Origin: Caulobacter sp.
Lineage (GTDB): Bacteria; Pseudomonadota; Alphaproteobacteria; Caulobacterales; Caulobacteraceae
Direction: 5' to 3'
Length of the DNA stretch: 64,000 nt
Assembly (NCBI RefSeq): GCF_017744445.1
Contig: NZ_JAGIBH010000006.1
Span: forward strand, 1 to 64,000
In this document: positions 1 to 7,651 of the stretch, in pieces
How the letters are laid out: every line of letters starts with the position of its first letter
How positions within the stretch are numbered: position 1 is the stretch's first letter
Program-made: the position numbers and the translations under genes
Notes under the pieces: model-generated
The model's database searches: none
Seen by the model: the letters and a program-made list of their open reading frames with translations, nothing else
What the model was told of the DNA's origin: nothing

Positions 1-95
1 GCCACGAAGTCCAGCGCTTCGGGGGTGAGTACTTCCGCAGCGCGGCCTTCGACCGGACCGGTGACCTGGATGTTGGCGGCGATGTCGAGCGGCAT
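1..95 (-). CDS. aceB: Malate synthase, N-terminal fragment (runs off the window)
   Basis: Only the first 31 codons are present, starting at the ATG at 95 with a purine-rich GGAAAG stretch just upstream. The peptide opens MPLDIAANIQVTGPVEG and continues into AEVLTPEALDFVA, which resembles the conserved N-terminal segment of A-type malate synthases (ExLTPEAL-F). The enzyme condenses glyoxylate with acetyl-CoA to malate. It lies downstream of isocitrate lyase on the same strand, as expected for a glyoxylate-bypass operon. The assignment rests on a short peptide plus context; the catalytic residues lie outside the window. Confidence 0.72.
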   Translation of the reverse strand, partial: MPLDIAANIQVTGPVEGRAAEVLTPEALDFV

Positions 96-151
96 GGGAA
101 GCTTTCCGGTAAAGGCAGAAACGGATCTGGAGGCGACTGCCCCCGCACCGA

Positions 152-245
152 CCATCCCCGCGAAAGCGGGGATCCAAGCTGAAGCGGGATATCTAGCAGC
201 CGAACGTCAGCTTGGGTCCCCGCTTTCGCGGGGACAGTCGGATTG
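152..245. repeat. Long palindromic intergenic element (REP-like), copy 1
   Basis: Two arms of 27 bases, at 156-182 and 207-233, are inverted copies of each other with one mismatch. Each arm carries its own small hairpin (CCCCGCGAAAGCGGGG) followed by a (G/A)CCCAAGCTGA-type tail. The element sits between the small ORF and malate synthase. Two related elements occur at 27335-27436 and 40836-40946. It could form a very stable RNA stem within the aceA-aceB transcript. Confidence 0.8.
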
Positions 246-250
246 AGGGG

Positions 251-475
251 CTAACGAGTACCGTTGGGGCGGACGGTCGGGACGATCTGGTCGCCCCAGT
301 TACCGGTTCCGTCATGGTGGCGCGAGGTGCGCACCAGTTCCACCGAGTAGCCCGCGGCGATGGCGCGCTGCACGGCGTCGTTCAGGCGGTGGGCGGCCTC
401 GGCCACCCGGTCCACCGCGCGCTTCTGGGCGTCGGTATCCGGCATGGCGGCGGGGGCGAATTGCGTAACGCTCAT
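251..475 (-). CDS. Small hypothetical protein between aceA and aceB (74 aa)
   Basis: The ATG at 475 is preceded by a good ribosome binding site (GAGGAGA), which overlaps the end of the isocitrate lyase gene; the gap between the two genes is 11 bases. The protein has no signal peptide or membrane segment. Its middle (DAQKRAVDRVAEAAHRLNDA) is a likely amphipathic helix. I do not recognise a family. Tight spacing and the strong ribosome binding site suggest that it is translated as part of the glyoxylate-bypass operon. Confidence 0.65.
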   Translation of the reverse strand: MSVTQFAPAAMPDTDAQKRAVDRVAEAAHRLNDAVQRAIAAGYSVELVRTSRHHDGTGNWGDQIVPTVRPNGTR

Positions 476-486
476 GGCTTTCTCCT

Positions 487-2106
487 CTATTCAGCCGCGA
501 ACTGGTTCATGGTGTTGGCGTGGCCGCCGGCCTTCAGGGCGCGCTCGCCGGCGACCATCTCCTTGAAGGTGTCGCCGAGATCCGAGCCGACCTCGTGCTG
601 GTGCTTGACGGCCGACACGCCGCGGCGGATCTCCTCGCGCTGCACCGTATTGACGTAGGCCTGCATCCGCTCCTCGCCGAAGTAGCCGCGCGACAGCTCG
701 TCGACGCTCTTGGCGGTCAGGTGGAAGGTCGGCAGGGTGATCAGGTTGTGGAACACGCCGGCGCGGGTCGAGATGTCGACCTGGAAGCGCGCCAGGCGAT
801 CGTCGGCCTCGCGGCCCAGGTCGCTCTTGTCGTACTCGGCTGACATCAAGCTGTTGCCGTCCGGGTAGCTGTCCTTGTGGATCTTGCCCTCGGCGATCCA
901 CTGGTCGCGGACCTGCTTGCGCAGATTGAGCGTCCAGTTGAACGACGGCGAGTTGTTGTAGGTCAGCTTGGCGTTCGGCACGACCTTGCGGATCTCGGCC
1001 ACCATCGAGGCGATCTCGTCGACATTGGGGGTGTCGGTCTCGATCCACAGCAGGTCGGCGCCGCCTTGCGTCAGGTTGGCGATGCAGTCCTCGATGACCC
1101 GGGCGCGGCCGGTGCCGTCCTGGAAGGCGAACAGGCCATTGGGCATGCGCACCGGCTTGACGAAGGCGCCGTCCTTCATGATCGCCAACTCGCCGTCCTT
1201 CAGCGGATTTTCCGGCGTGATGGCCTCGGTCTTCAGCCACTTGATGTAATCGGCGGCCAGGTCGCCTTCGCCGGCGCTGACCGGGATCTTCTGGGTCAGG
1301 CCCGCGCCCAGGCTGTCGGTGCGGGCGACGATCACGCCCTCGTCGACACCCAGTTCCTCGAAGGCCAGGCGGCAGGCGCGCAGCTTCTCGATGAAGTCCT
1401 CGCGCGGCACGGTGACCTTGCCGTCCTGGTGGCCGCACTGCTTGGCGTCCGAAACCTGGTTCTCGATCTGCAGGCAGCAGGCGCCGGCCTTGATCATCTC
1501 CTTGGCCAGCAGATAGGTCGCGTGCTCGTTACCGAAGCCGGCGTCGATGTCGGCGATGATCGGCACCACGTGGGTCTCGAAGGTGTCGATCGCCTTGATC
1601 GCGGCCTGCTCGGCGACCTGGTCGCCGGCGGTGCGGGCCGCGCGCAGGGTCTTGAAGAGGTCGTTGATCGCCACTTCATCGGCCTGGCGCAGCGAGACGT
1701 AGATCTCCTCGATCAGGTCGACGACCGAGGTCTTCTCGTGCATCGACTGGTCGGGCAGGTGGCCAAAGCGGTTGCGCAGGCCGGCGACCATCCAGCCCGA
1801 CAGGTAGACATAGGCGCCCTTGGTCGTGCCGCGCAGGCGCTTGACCGCCTTGATCATCTGCTGGGCGTGGAAGCCCGACCAGCAGCCCAGTGACTGGGTG
1901 AACTTCGAACTGTCGGCGTCATAGGCGGCCATGTCGGCGCGCATGACCGGAGCCATGCCGCGAGCGATGTCCAGGTGGGTCGGGAAGGTGTTCTGCAGCT
2001 TCAGCTGGATGATGTCGTCGATGTCGACGCCGCCCGGCGCCACGCCGTTCGGATAGCGCGCCAGCAGGGCGTCGCGGTGGTCGGCATAGGTCTTGCGCTG
2101 CGTCAT
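487..2106 (-). CDS. aceA: Isocitrate lyase (long, 539-residue type)
   Basis: It cleaves isocitrate to glyoxylate and succinate, the first step of the glyoxylate bypass, in the cytoplasm. The catalytic-cysteine signature is present as KQCGHQDGKV rather than the KKCGH of the shorter E. coli enzyme; this variant is typical of the ~530-residue subgroup found in pseudomonads and alphaproteobacteria. Other family marks are WSGFHAQQ near residue 80, YLSGW near 105 and LTYNNSPSFNW in the C-terminal third. The frame is intact and full length. The gene is divergent from a RamB/ScfR-type regulator and is followed closely by a small ORF and malate synthase, so acetate or fatty-acid control through that regulator is the natural inference. 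Confidence 0.96.
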   Translation of the reverse strand: MTQRKTYADHRDALLARYPNGVAPGGVDIDDIIQLKLQNTFPTHLDIARGMAPVMRADMAAYDADSSKFTQSLGCWSGFHAQQMIKAVKRLRGTTKGAYVYLSGWMVAGLRNRFGHLPDQSMHEKTSVVDLIEEIYVSLRQADEVAINDLFKTLRAARTAGDQVAEQAAIKAIDTFETHVVPIIADIDAGFGNEHATYLLAKEMIKAGACCLQIENQVSDAKQCGHQDGKVTVPREDFIEKLRACRLAFEELGVDEGVIVARTDSLGAGLTQKIPVSAGEGDLAADYIKWLKTEAITPENPLKDGELAIMKDGAFVKPVRMPNGLFAFQDGTGRARVIEDCIANLTQGGADLLWIETDTPNVDEIASMVAEIRKVVPNAKLTYNNSPSFNWTLNLRKQVRDQWIAEGKIHKDSYPDGNSLMSAEYDKSDLGREADDRLARFQVDISTRAGVFHNLITLPTFHLTAKSVDELSRGYFGEERMQAYVNTVQREEIRRGVSAVKHQHEVGSDLGDTFKEMVAGERALKAGGHANTMNQFAAE

Positions 2107-2231
2107 GGTCGTTCGATCCCACTAAGGAGCCCGGGGCGTTTCGCCTTTGCGGGCCAAGGAAAGCTGTTCGTGGTGAGCTAACGCTGCGCTGCGGGATGGG
2201 TCGAACCTATTGAAGGTGATTTGTCAAAGAT

Positions 2232-2256
2232 CGACTTTGTAAAATCTGTAAAGTCG
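2232..2256. promoter_or_regulatory. Candidate operator in the aceA/regulator intergenic region
   Basis: A perfect inverted repeat, CGACTTT-N11-AAAGTCG, lies 15 bases upstream of the regulator's start codon in an AT-rich stretch between the divergent genes. The position suits autoregulation and control of aceA. That the neighbouring XRE-type protein binds here is inference. Confidence 0.45.
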
Positions 2257-2271
2257 TGACAAGTTGACGAA

Positions 2272-3696
2272 ATGGCGACAGGTGACAAGAAGCTCTTTCT
2301 AGGGGGGCGGCTGAAGCGGCTGCGGCGCGATCTGGGGGTGACCCAGGCGCGGATGGCCGAGGAGCTGGGCGTCTCGGCCAGCTATCTGAACCTGCTGGAG
2401 CGCAACCAGCGGCCGGTCACCGCCCAGCTGCTGCTGCGTCTGGCCGACGCCTACGACCTGGACCTGCGCAGCCTGTCGGCCGACGACCCGGGCGGCGGCG
2501 CGGGGCTGGAAGAGGTGCTGGCCGACAAGATGTTCGCCGACCTGGGCGTCTCGCGTCATGAAGCGGCCGAGGTGGCCGAGCTGTCGCCGGGCCTGGCCGA
2601 GGCGGTGACGCGGCTCTACCGCGCCTATCTGGATCGCGGCCGGATGATCGACCTGGGCGCCTTCGAACGGCCGGACGGGGCGGGGCCGGTGTCGGAGCAG
2701 TCGCCGACCGACTGGGTCCGCGACCTGGTCGGCGCCCAGCGCAACCACTTCGCCGAGCTGGAGACCCTGGCCGAGAAGATCGTCGCGCAGCTGAAGGCCG
2801 ACCCGCAGGACCTGGGCCCCGCGGTCCGCGAGCGCCTGCAGAGCAAGTTCAGCGTCCAGACCCGGGTCATGCCGGTCGAGGTGATGACCGGCTCGCTGCG
2901 CCGCTACGACCATCACCGCAAGCGCCTGATGCTGTCGGAGACCCTGGCCCCGGCCAGCCGGATCTTCGGCATGTGCTACCAGCTGGGCCTGATGGAGGGC
3001 GGCGAGGTGCTGTCGGACCTGACCGACCGCTTCAAGGCGCCGGACCGCGCCACCCGTCAGTTGCTCAAGGTGTTCCTGGACGGCTACCTGGCGGCGGCGA
3101 TCATGATGCCTTACGAGGCCTTCCTCAGCGCCATGGAGGCCAGCGGCTACGACATCGAGCGGGTGCGTCCGCGCTTCGGCGTCAGCTACGAACAGGCCGC
3201 CCAGCGCCTGACCACCCTGGGCCGTTCGGGCTCGCGCGGCGTGCCGTTCTTCATGATGCGGCTGGACGCGGCGGGGAACATCTCCAAACGCTTCGCGTCC
3301 GGCCCGTTTCCGTTCTCGCGCTTCGGCGGCGCCTGTCCGCGCTGGAACGTGCACGACAGCTTCAAGACCCCCGGCCGCATCGTCACCCAGGTGATCGAGA
3401 CCCCCGACGGCGAGCGCTACTTCACCCTGTCGCGCACGGTGCGGCGGGTGTCGGGCCTGCACTCGGGTCTCGAGGATGAGCTGGTGATCGGCCTGGGTTG
3501 CGAGCTGAAATATGCGAGCAAGCTGGTGCAGGCGCGCGGCCTGGACATCGCCAATCCCATCACGGTCGAGATCGGCCCCTCGTGCCGGATCTGCGAACGG
3601 CCCGCCTGTCCCCAGCGGGCCGCCGCGCCGATCAACAGGACCCTGCTGGTCGAGGAGACCAGCAAGTCCCTCTCGCCGTTCCCGTTCGCCCGCTAG
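2272..3696 (+). CDS. XRE-family regulator of the short-chain fatty acyl (ScfR/RamB) type
   Basis: This 474-residue cytosolic regulator has an N-terminal XRE helix-turn-helix at about residues 10-65 (RLKRLRRDLGVTQARMAEEL, then SASYLNLLERNQRPVT). A long middle region corresponds to the IrrE-like (DUF955) part, and the C-terminal DUF2083 region carries the cysteine cluster CRICERPACPQR. Relatives include RamB and PrpC/MccR-type regulators of acetate, glyoxylate and propionate metabolism. The HExxH motif of true IrrE peptidases is absent; the corresponding stretch reads LAPASRIFGMCYQLGL, so it is probably a ligand-sensing pseudo-peptidase. Divergent orientation to aceA supports control of the glyoxylate bypass. 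Confidence 0.88.
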   Translation: MATGDKKLFLGGRLKRLRRDLGVTQARMAEELGVSASYLNLLERNQRPVTAQLLLRLADAYDLDLRSLSADDPGGGAGLEEVLADKMFADLGVSRHEAAEVAELSPGLAEAVTRLYRAYLDRGRMIDLGAFERPDGAGPVSEQSPTDWVRDLVGAQRNHFAELETLAEKIVAQLKADPQDLGPAVRERLQSKFSVQTRVMPVEVMTGSLRRYDHHRKRLMLSETLAPASRIFGMCYQLGLMEGGEVLSDLTDRFKAPDRATRQLLKVFLDGYLAAAIMMPYEAFLSAMEASGYDIERVRPRFGVSYEQAAQRLTTLGRSGSRGVPFFMMRLDAAGNISKRFASGPFPFSRFGGACPRWNVHDSFKTPGRIVTQVIETPDGERYFTLSRTVRRVSGLHSGLEDELVIGLGCELKYASKLVQARGLDIANPITVEIGPSCRICERPACPQRAAAPINRTLLVEETSKSLSPFPFAR

Positions 3697-3718
3697 GCGC
3701 TCATCAGGTTGTGCTGAG

Positions 3719-3738
3719 GCATAAGAATATCCTTATGC
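3719..3738. promoter_or_regulatory. Short perfect palindrome upstream of a Crp/Fnr gene
   Basis: GCATAAG-N6-CTTATGC is a perfect inverted repeat about 115 bases before the Crp-type start codon and 22 bases after the previous stop codon. It may be an operator or a small hairpin. There is no T-run after it, so a terminator is less likely. Confidence 0.35.
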
Positions 3739-3853
3739 GATCGGTCGACATGCCTATCAGATGATAAAGACCGTGGTCTGGCTCGCTGCTAGGGACGTAG
3801 CGACCAATGACGATATTCACGGTACGGCGCGTTTCAGTCGGGGCGGACACCCC

Positions 3854-4549
3854 ATGATAGGCAGCCCCTCGCAGGGGGCGGTCGACAAGCCGCATGTCCG
3901 AAGGCTGAAGCGTTATGGCCCGCTCCTCGATGAGGACGTGGCGGCGCTGGAGGCGCGGCTGGGGCGCGTGGAGACCTATCCCGCCGGCAAGAACCTGGAG
4001 CTGACCGGTTCGCCGCCGATGTTCCTGCTGTCGGGCTGGGCTTGCCTGGCCCATTCGCTACGCGATGGCCGGCGGCAGATCCTGGCTTTCCTGTTGCCGG
4101 GCGACGGGATCGGCTTCGATCTCCTGACCCGCTCGCAGCGCTCGGTCGAGGTGCTGGCCCTGACGCCGTTGAAGGTGCGCCGCGCGCAGGCGGGCTTCGC
4201 CGCCGGCACCGAGCGCCTGGGCCGGGTCTTCGCCGGCGCGGCGGCGGCACAGCAAGGACGGATGATCGACCAGATGGTGCGTCTGGGCCGCCAGACCGCC
4301 CTTGAGCGCATGGCCCACCTGCTGCTGGAGCTGCACAGCCGCCTGGCCGAAATCGGCGAGGTGAGGGGCGAGACGTTCCACCTGCCGCTCAAGCAGGAGA
4401 TCCTGGCCGACGCCTTGGGGCTGAGCCTGGTGCACGTCAACCGCACCCTGCAGCAGATGAAGCGCGACAAACTGATCGACATGCGTGGCGCTCAGGTGAC
4501 GCTGCTGGACCGTTCCGCCCTGGAAGCAGCCTCGGACCAGAGCTCCTAG
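3854..4549 (+). CDS. Crp/Fnr-family transcriptional regulator (first of a convergent pair)
   Basis: The ATG at 3854 gives a 231-residue protein of normal Crp/Fnr length; an upstream in-frame start would add 31 unconvincing residues. An N-terminal cyclic-nucleotide-type beta-roll (about residues 25-125, with LSGWACLAHSLRDGRRQILAF then LLPGDGIGFDLL) is followed by a long dimerisation helix and a winged helix-turn-helix (about 165-215: LPLKQEILADALGLSLVHVN then RTLQQMKRDKLI). There is no Fnr-type cysteine cluster, so it is unlikely to be an iron-sulfur oxygen sensor. Its stop codon overlaps that of the next, convergent Crp/Fnr gene. The effector is unknown. Confidence 0.88.
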   Translation: MIGSPSQGAVDKPHVRRLKRYGPLLDEDVAALEARLGRVETYPAGKNLELTGSPPMFLLSGWACLAHSLRDGRRQILAFLLPGDGIGFDLLTRSQRSVEVLALTPLKVRRAQAGFAAGTERLGRVFAGAAAAQQGRMIDQMVRLGRQTALERMAHLLLELHSRLAEIGEVRGETFHLPLKQEILADALGLSLVHVNRTLQQMKRDKLIDMRGAQVTLLDRSALEAASDQSS

Positions 4550-5280
4550 ATCGGCTCTTTCTGCAGGCGCAGATAGGTCGGGTCGAACTCAGCCAGCTGG
4601 GCAAGGCGCGCCCAATCCAGGATCTCCACCTTCTGGTCGCGCCAGGTGATCAGGTCGCGCCGGCGCAAGGCCTGCAGCGTGCGGTTGGCGTGCACGACCG
4701 AAAAGCCCAGCACCTCGCCCAGCTCCTGCTGGGTCAGGGGCAGGTCCATGCGCATGTCGCTGGCCAGACCCACGACTTCCAGCCGCAGGTAGAGTTCGCA
4801 GATCAGGTGGGCCAGCCGGGCTGGGCCGTTCTGACGGCCCAGAGCCAGCAGCCACTGGCGATGCACGGCCGCGTCGATCACCGTCTCCAGCCACAACATT
4901 CGCGTCAGATGCGGATAGCGTTCGGTTACGGTCTTCAGCGCTTCGTGCGGCACGTCCAGCACCGTCGAATTCGAGAAGGCGTGCACGCCGTGGTCCAGGT
5001 GCTTCATGACGAAGCCGTGCAGGTCGACGAAGTCACCCGGTACGCTGATCTCGGTGTACTGCCGCGCGCCGCTGGCCAGGGCGGAGAAGCGTCCGCATAT
5101 GCCGGAAATCAGCAGGCAGCTGACCTGGACCCGGGCAGCGTAGCCGACGACGTTTCGGCCGGCCCGCACCTCGCGCAGGCGGGCGGGCAGGGCGCGCAGG
5201 GCCTCGCGCTCGACCTCGCTAAGATCGTCGCGCCGTTCGAGCTTCCGTATGAACGGATCCATCTGGCCGCCGGCTGTCAT
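4546..5280 (-). CDS. Crp/Fnr-family transcriptional regulator (second of a convergent pair)
   Basis: This 244-residue protein has the Crp/Fnr layout: an effector beta-roll (about residues 35-130, including ISVPGDFVDLHGF), a dimerisation helix and a C-terminal winged HTH (LTQQELGEVLGFSVVHANRT then LQALRRRDLI). No Fnr cysteine cluster is seen. It overlaps the converging Crp/Fnr gene by 4 bases at the stop codons. The two share only family-level similarity, so they are not a recent duplication. A shorter version starting at residue 7 (MDPFIRKL) is possible; neither start has a clear ribosome binding site. Confidence 0.87.
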   Translation of the reverse strand: MTAGGQMDPFIRKLERRDDLSEVEREALRALPARLREVRAGRNVVGYAARVQVSCLLISGICGRFSALASGARQYTEISVPGDFVDLHGFVMKHLDHGVHAFSNSTVLDVPHEALKTVTERYPHLTRMLWLETVIDAAVHRQWLLALGRQNGPARLAHLICELYLRLEVVGLASDMRMDLPLTQQELGEVLGFSVVHANRTLQALRRRDLITWRDQKVEILDWARLAQLAEFDPTYLRLQKEPI

Positions 5281-5299
5281 CCACGAAAGACGCCGGGGG

Positions 5300-5440
5300 C
5301 GGGGTTAGGTTCCGCCCAGTACCGCGCTCTCACGTTGAACAGCACCCGGCGCGGCTCGCCCCAGTAGCCGCCTTCTCGTACCGGCTGAAAGGGGTGGCGG
5401 CGGTGCGGGCCGGCGACGCTTCGATCGTGCTGCCGCCCGG
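5300..5440 (-). pseudogene. Possible remnant of a TonB-dependent receptor C-terminus
   Basis: The 293-base gap between the Crp/Fnr gene and the sigma factor gene holds, on the minus strand, codons for GGYWGEPRRVLFNVRARYW (5316-5372). This resembles the last beta-strand of ferric-siderophore TonB receptors (a YxGEPR...LR-Y/F ending). The sequence just before it fits better in another frame (TPFSRYEK, running into the GG), which suggests a frameshift near 5375. There is no room for the rest of a receptor because the sigma factor starts at 5574 on the other strand. The call is made from a short peptide and could be coincidental. Confidence 0.38.
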
Positions 5441-5573
5441 ACGCGGCGTCTGGATCCCGGCCGGTATGCGCCAGCCGGTTCCTGAAACCGGACGTCGAGA
5501 GCCCTCTCTGCTGAGGGTACGGGTTTTCGCCGCCGGTGCGTGTTCGAGAGAATGACCGGCGCTGGAGTTCCGC

Positions 5574-6146
5574 ATGCTCCTGGAGCATGAACAGTTCATG
5601 GAGGGACCGCGCGACGCGTCGAGCGAGCAAGGCCGCCGCGCCCAGGCGCGCGGGGCGGCGCTGGCGGCTTCTCTCAATGAGCCGCTGGCGGCCTTCTTCC
5701 GCCGGCGCCTTGGACCCTGCCAGGAGGCCGAGGTCGAGGACCTGACGCAGGAGGTCTTCGTCCGCGCGGCCGACCAGCTGAGCCTGGCCGAGGAAGAGCA
5801 CGCGCGGGCCTATGTCTTCCGCGTCGCCGCCAGCGTCTGGATCGACCGCCATCGGCGGCGCCAGGCGCGGCGGGCCGACCGGCACGTGCCTTTCGACCCC
5901 GACCGCCACGACGGCGAAGGCCTGGATCTGGCCCGTCAGCTGGACGCCCGCGAGAGCCTGCGCATCGCCACCCAGGCGCTCTCGACCCTGCCCGAGCGCA
6001 CCCGGGCCATCTTCATCCTTCGCCGCATCGAGGGTCTGGCCGTGCGCGAGGTCGCCCACCAGCTGGGGCTTTCGACCAGCGCGGTCGAAAAGCACATGGT
6101 GCGCGCCCTCGAACACCTCCTGGCGCATACGAGGATCCCGCGATGA
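5574..6146 (+). CDS. ECF sigma factor, FecI-like
   Basis: At 190 residues it has both regions of an ECF sigma factor: region 2 (EVEDLTQEVFVRAADQL, about residues 58-75) and region 4 (RTRAIFILRRIEGLAVREVA then HQLGLSTSAVEKHMVRALEH, about 143-182). It directs RNA polymerase to a small regulon, usually iron-siderophore receptor genes. The following FecR gene starts inside its stop codon (ATGA), so the pair is translationally coupled. The ATG at 5574 is preceded by CTGGAG; an internal ATG eight codons later is an alternative. No intact cognate receptor lies immediately beside the pair. Confidence 0.92.
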   Translation: MLLEHEQFMEGPRDASSEQGRRAQARGAALAASLNEPLAAFFRRRLGPCQEAEVEDLTQEVFVRAADQLSLAEEEHARAYVFRVAASVWIDRHRRRQARRADRHVPFDPDRHDGEGLDLARQLDARESLRIATQALSTLPERTRAIFILRRIEGLAVREVAHQLGLSTSAVEKHMVRALEHLLAHTRIPR

Positions 6147-7144
6147 CCGACCGTATGCTCAGCGACCTGGCGGGCCTGCCGCCGGACCAGGCCGCCGCCC
6201 GCCTGCTGGTCGAGATCGACGAGGCCGATCCGGTCCAGGCCGCGCGCCTGGACGCCTGGCTGGACCAGGATCCGGCGCACCGGGAGGCCTGGCTGAACGC
6301 CCAGGAGGTGCTGGCCAGCTTCGACTTCGCCGACGAGCACCGGCCGCTGGACCTGCCGCGCCGTCGGGCAAAGGCGCTGCGGGGGCCGCGATCGGTCACG
6401 CCGTGGCTGGCGGCGGCCGCCTGCGCGGTGGCGGCGGTCGGGCTGGCCGTGACCCTGGCGCCGTGGAAGGCCGATCCGGTCACGCCGGCGGCGGCGACCC
6501 AGCGCATCGACTTCGAGACCGCCGACCAGCAGCGCCTGTTTCCCATGCCGGACGGCAGCAAGGCGACCTTGGCCCCCGGCAGCGCCCTGGACCTGGCCTA
6601 TACCGCCGGCGAGCGGCGGGCGCGGCTGGTGCGGGGGCAGGCCTATTTCGATATCGCCCACGACGCCGCGCGACCCTTCGTGGTCGAGGCCGAGGGCAGG
6701 CTGGTCACGGCCTTGGGCACGCGCTTCGACGTGCGCAGCGACTCCGAGGGCCTGCGCGTGACCTTGCTGGAGGGCAGCGTCCGCGTCGACGTGCCTGGCG
6801 CCAGTCCCGCCCAGGCCGCTGTGGTGCTGCGCCCGGGGCAGGAGCTGCTGGTCGCGCCGGGCAAGCCGGAGGTGGTGCGGGAGGCTGATACGACCCGCTC
6901 GGAGACCTGGCGCGAGGTCCGCATGGTGTTTGACGACAAGCCGCTGAGCGAGGTCGTCGCCGAGCTCAATCGTTACGCCGTGCTGCAGCTGGTGATCGAC
7001 GATCCGCGCGTGGCGGCCCTGCGGATCACCGGCCAGTTCCGCACCGGCGACAACGCCCGCTTCGCCCGCAGCCTGGCCAAGCTCTATCCGGTGCGGGCCG
7101 TGCCCGATGGGCCGGGCCGGTTGAAGCTGGTGCGGGCCGACTAG
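6143..7144 (+). CDS. FecR-type anti-sigma factor/inner-membrane signal transducer
   Basis: The 333 residues follow the FecR plan. An N-terminal cytosolic anti-sigma segment with DAWLDQDPAHREAWLNAQEV binds the sigma factor, followed by one membrane helix (about residues 86-108, WLAAAACAVAAVGLAVTLAP). The periplasmic FecR domain has RGQAYFDIAHDAARPFVVEA, then LGTRFDVRS and LLEGSVRV. A C-terminal STN-like segment (EVVAELNRYAVLQLVIDDP) follows. It normally relays occupancy of a TonB transducer to the sigma factor. Its stop codon overlaps that of the converging AraC-type gene. Confidence 0.9.
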   Translation: MTDRMLSDLAGLPPDQAAARLLVEIDEADPVQAARLDAWLDQDPAHREAWLNAQEVLASFDFADEHRPLDLPRRRAKALRGPRSVTPWLAAAACAVAAVGLAVTLAPWKADPVTPAAATQRIDFETADQQRLFPMPDGSKATLAPGSALDLAYTAGERRARLVRGQAYFDIAHDAARPFVVEAEGRLVTALGTRFDVRSDSEGLRVTLLEGSVRVDVPGASPAQAAVVLRPGQELLVAPGKPEVVREADTTRSETWREVRMVFDDKPLSEVVAELNRYAVLQLVIDDPRVAALRITGQFRTGDNARFARSLAKLYPVRAVPDGPGRLKLVRAD

Positions 7145-7563
7145 GCGGTGCGGTGATCGCGCCGCCAAGCCGTGGGCGTCATGCCCATCAGGCGACGGAA
7201 GCGGTTGGTGAAGTGCGACTGGTCGGCGAAGCCGCAGGCCAGGGCGATCTGGTTCAGCGGCTCGTCGGTGGTGGCCATCAGCACCTTGGCCCGATCGAGA
7301 CGCTTGCGGGTGATCAGGGCGCGTGGAGCCAGGCCGAAGGTGTCCTTGCAGGCTCGCCCGAAATAGCCCGGGCCCACGCCCGAGAAGGCGGCGATACGGG
7401 CGACGCTGAGCGGCAGGCTCAGGTTCTCGTCGATGAACCGCTCGACCTGGCGGGCGCGCCAGGGCGCCAGGCCGCCGATCCTTGGCTGTTTGTATTGGGG
7501 CGGCTCGTAGTGGGGCGGCTCCCGGTAGGTATGAGTTTCGACGCCCCCGACATGTCCCAGCAT
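7141..7563 (-). CDS. AraC-family DNA-binding protein (short, HTH domain only)
   Basis: The ATG at 7563 is preceded by GGGGAGAA, giving 140 residues. Almost the whole protein is the double helix-turn-helix of AraC/XylS proteins (about residues 40-135: ENLSLPLSVARIAAFSGVGP, IALACGFADQSHFTNRFRRL and MGMTPTAWRR). There is only a short tyrosine/proline-rich N-terminus and no sensor domain, so it probably needs no ligand or is controlled by its own level. It converges on the FecR gene. Confidence 0.85.
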   Translation of the reverse strand: MLGHVGGVETHTYREPPHYEPPQYKQPRIGGLAPWRARQVERFIDENLSLPLSVARIAAFSGVGPGYFGRACKDTFGLAPRALITRKRLDRAKVLMATTDEPLNQIALACGFADQSHFTNRFRRLMGMTPTAWRRDHRTA

Positions 7564-7651
7564 GATGTTCTCCCCGAGACCCGAGAGGCCTCGACTCAAG
7601 AACACGCACGGCGCCGGAGAACCCGTACGCCGTGCGCTGGCAGAAGCGGGA

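Noticed and set aside
152..245. The first palindrome as a simple terminator for the small ORF
   Set aside because: It lacks a T-run, is far larger than a terminator, and has two relatives elsewhere in the window, so a dispersed repeat is the better reading.
877..1893. Long plus-strand frame over isocitrate lyase
   Set aside because: Shadow frame; isocitrate lyase on the other strand is unambiguous.
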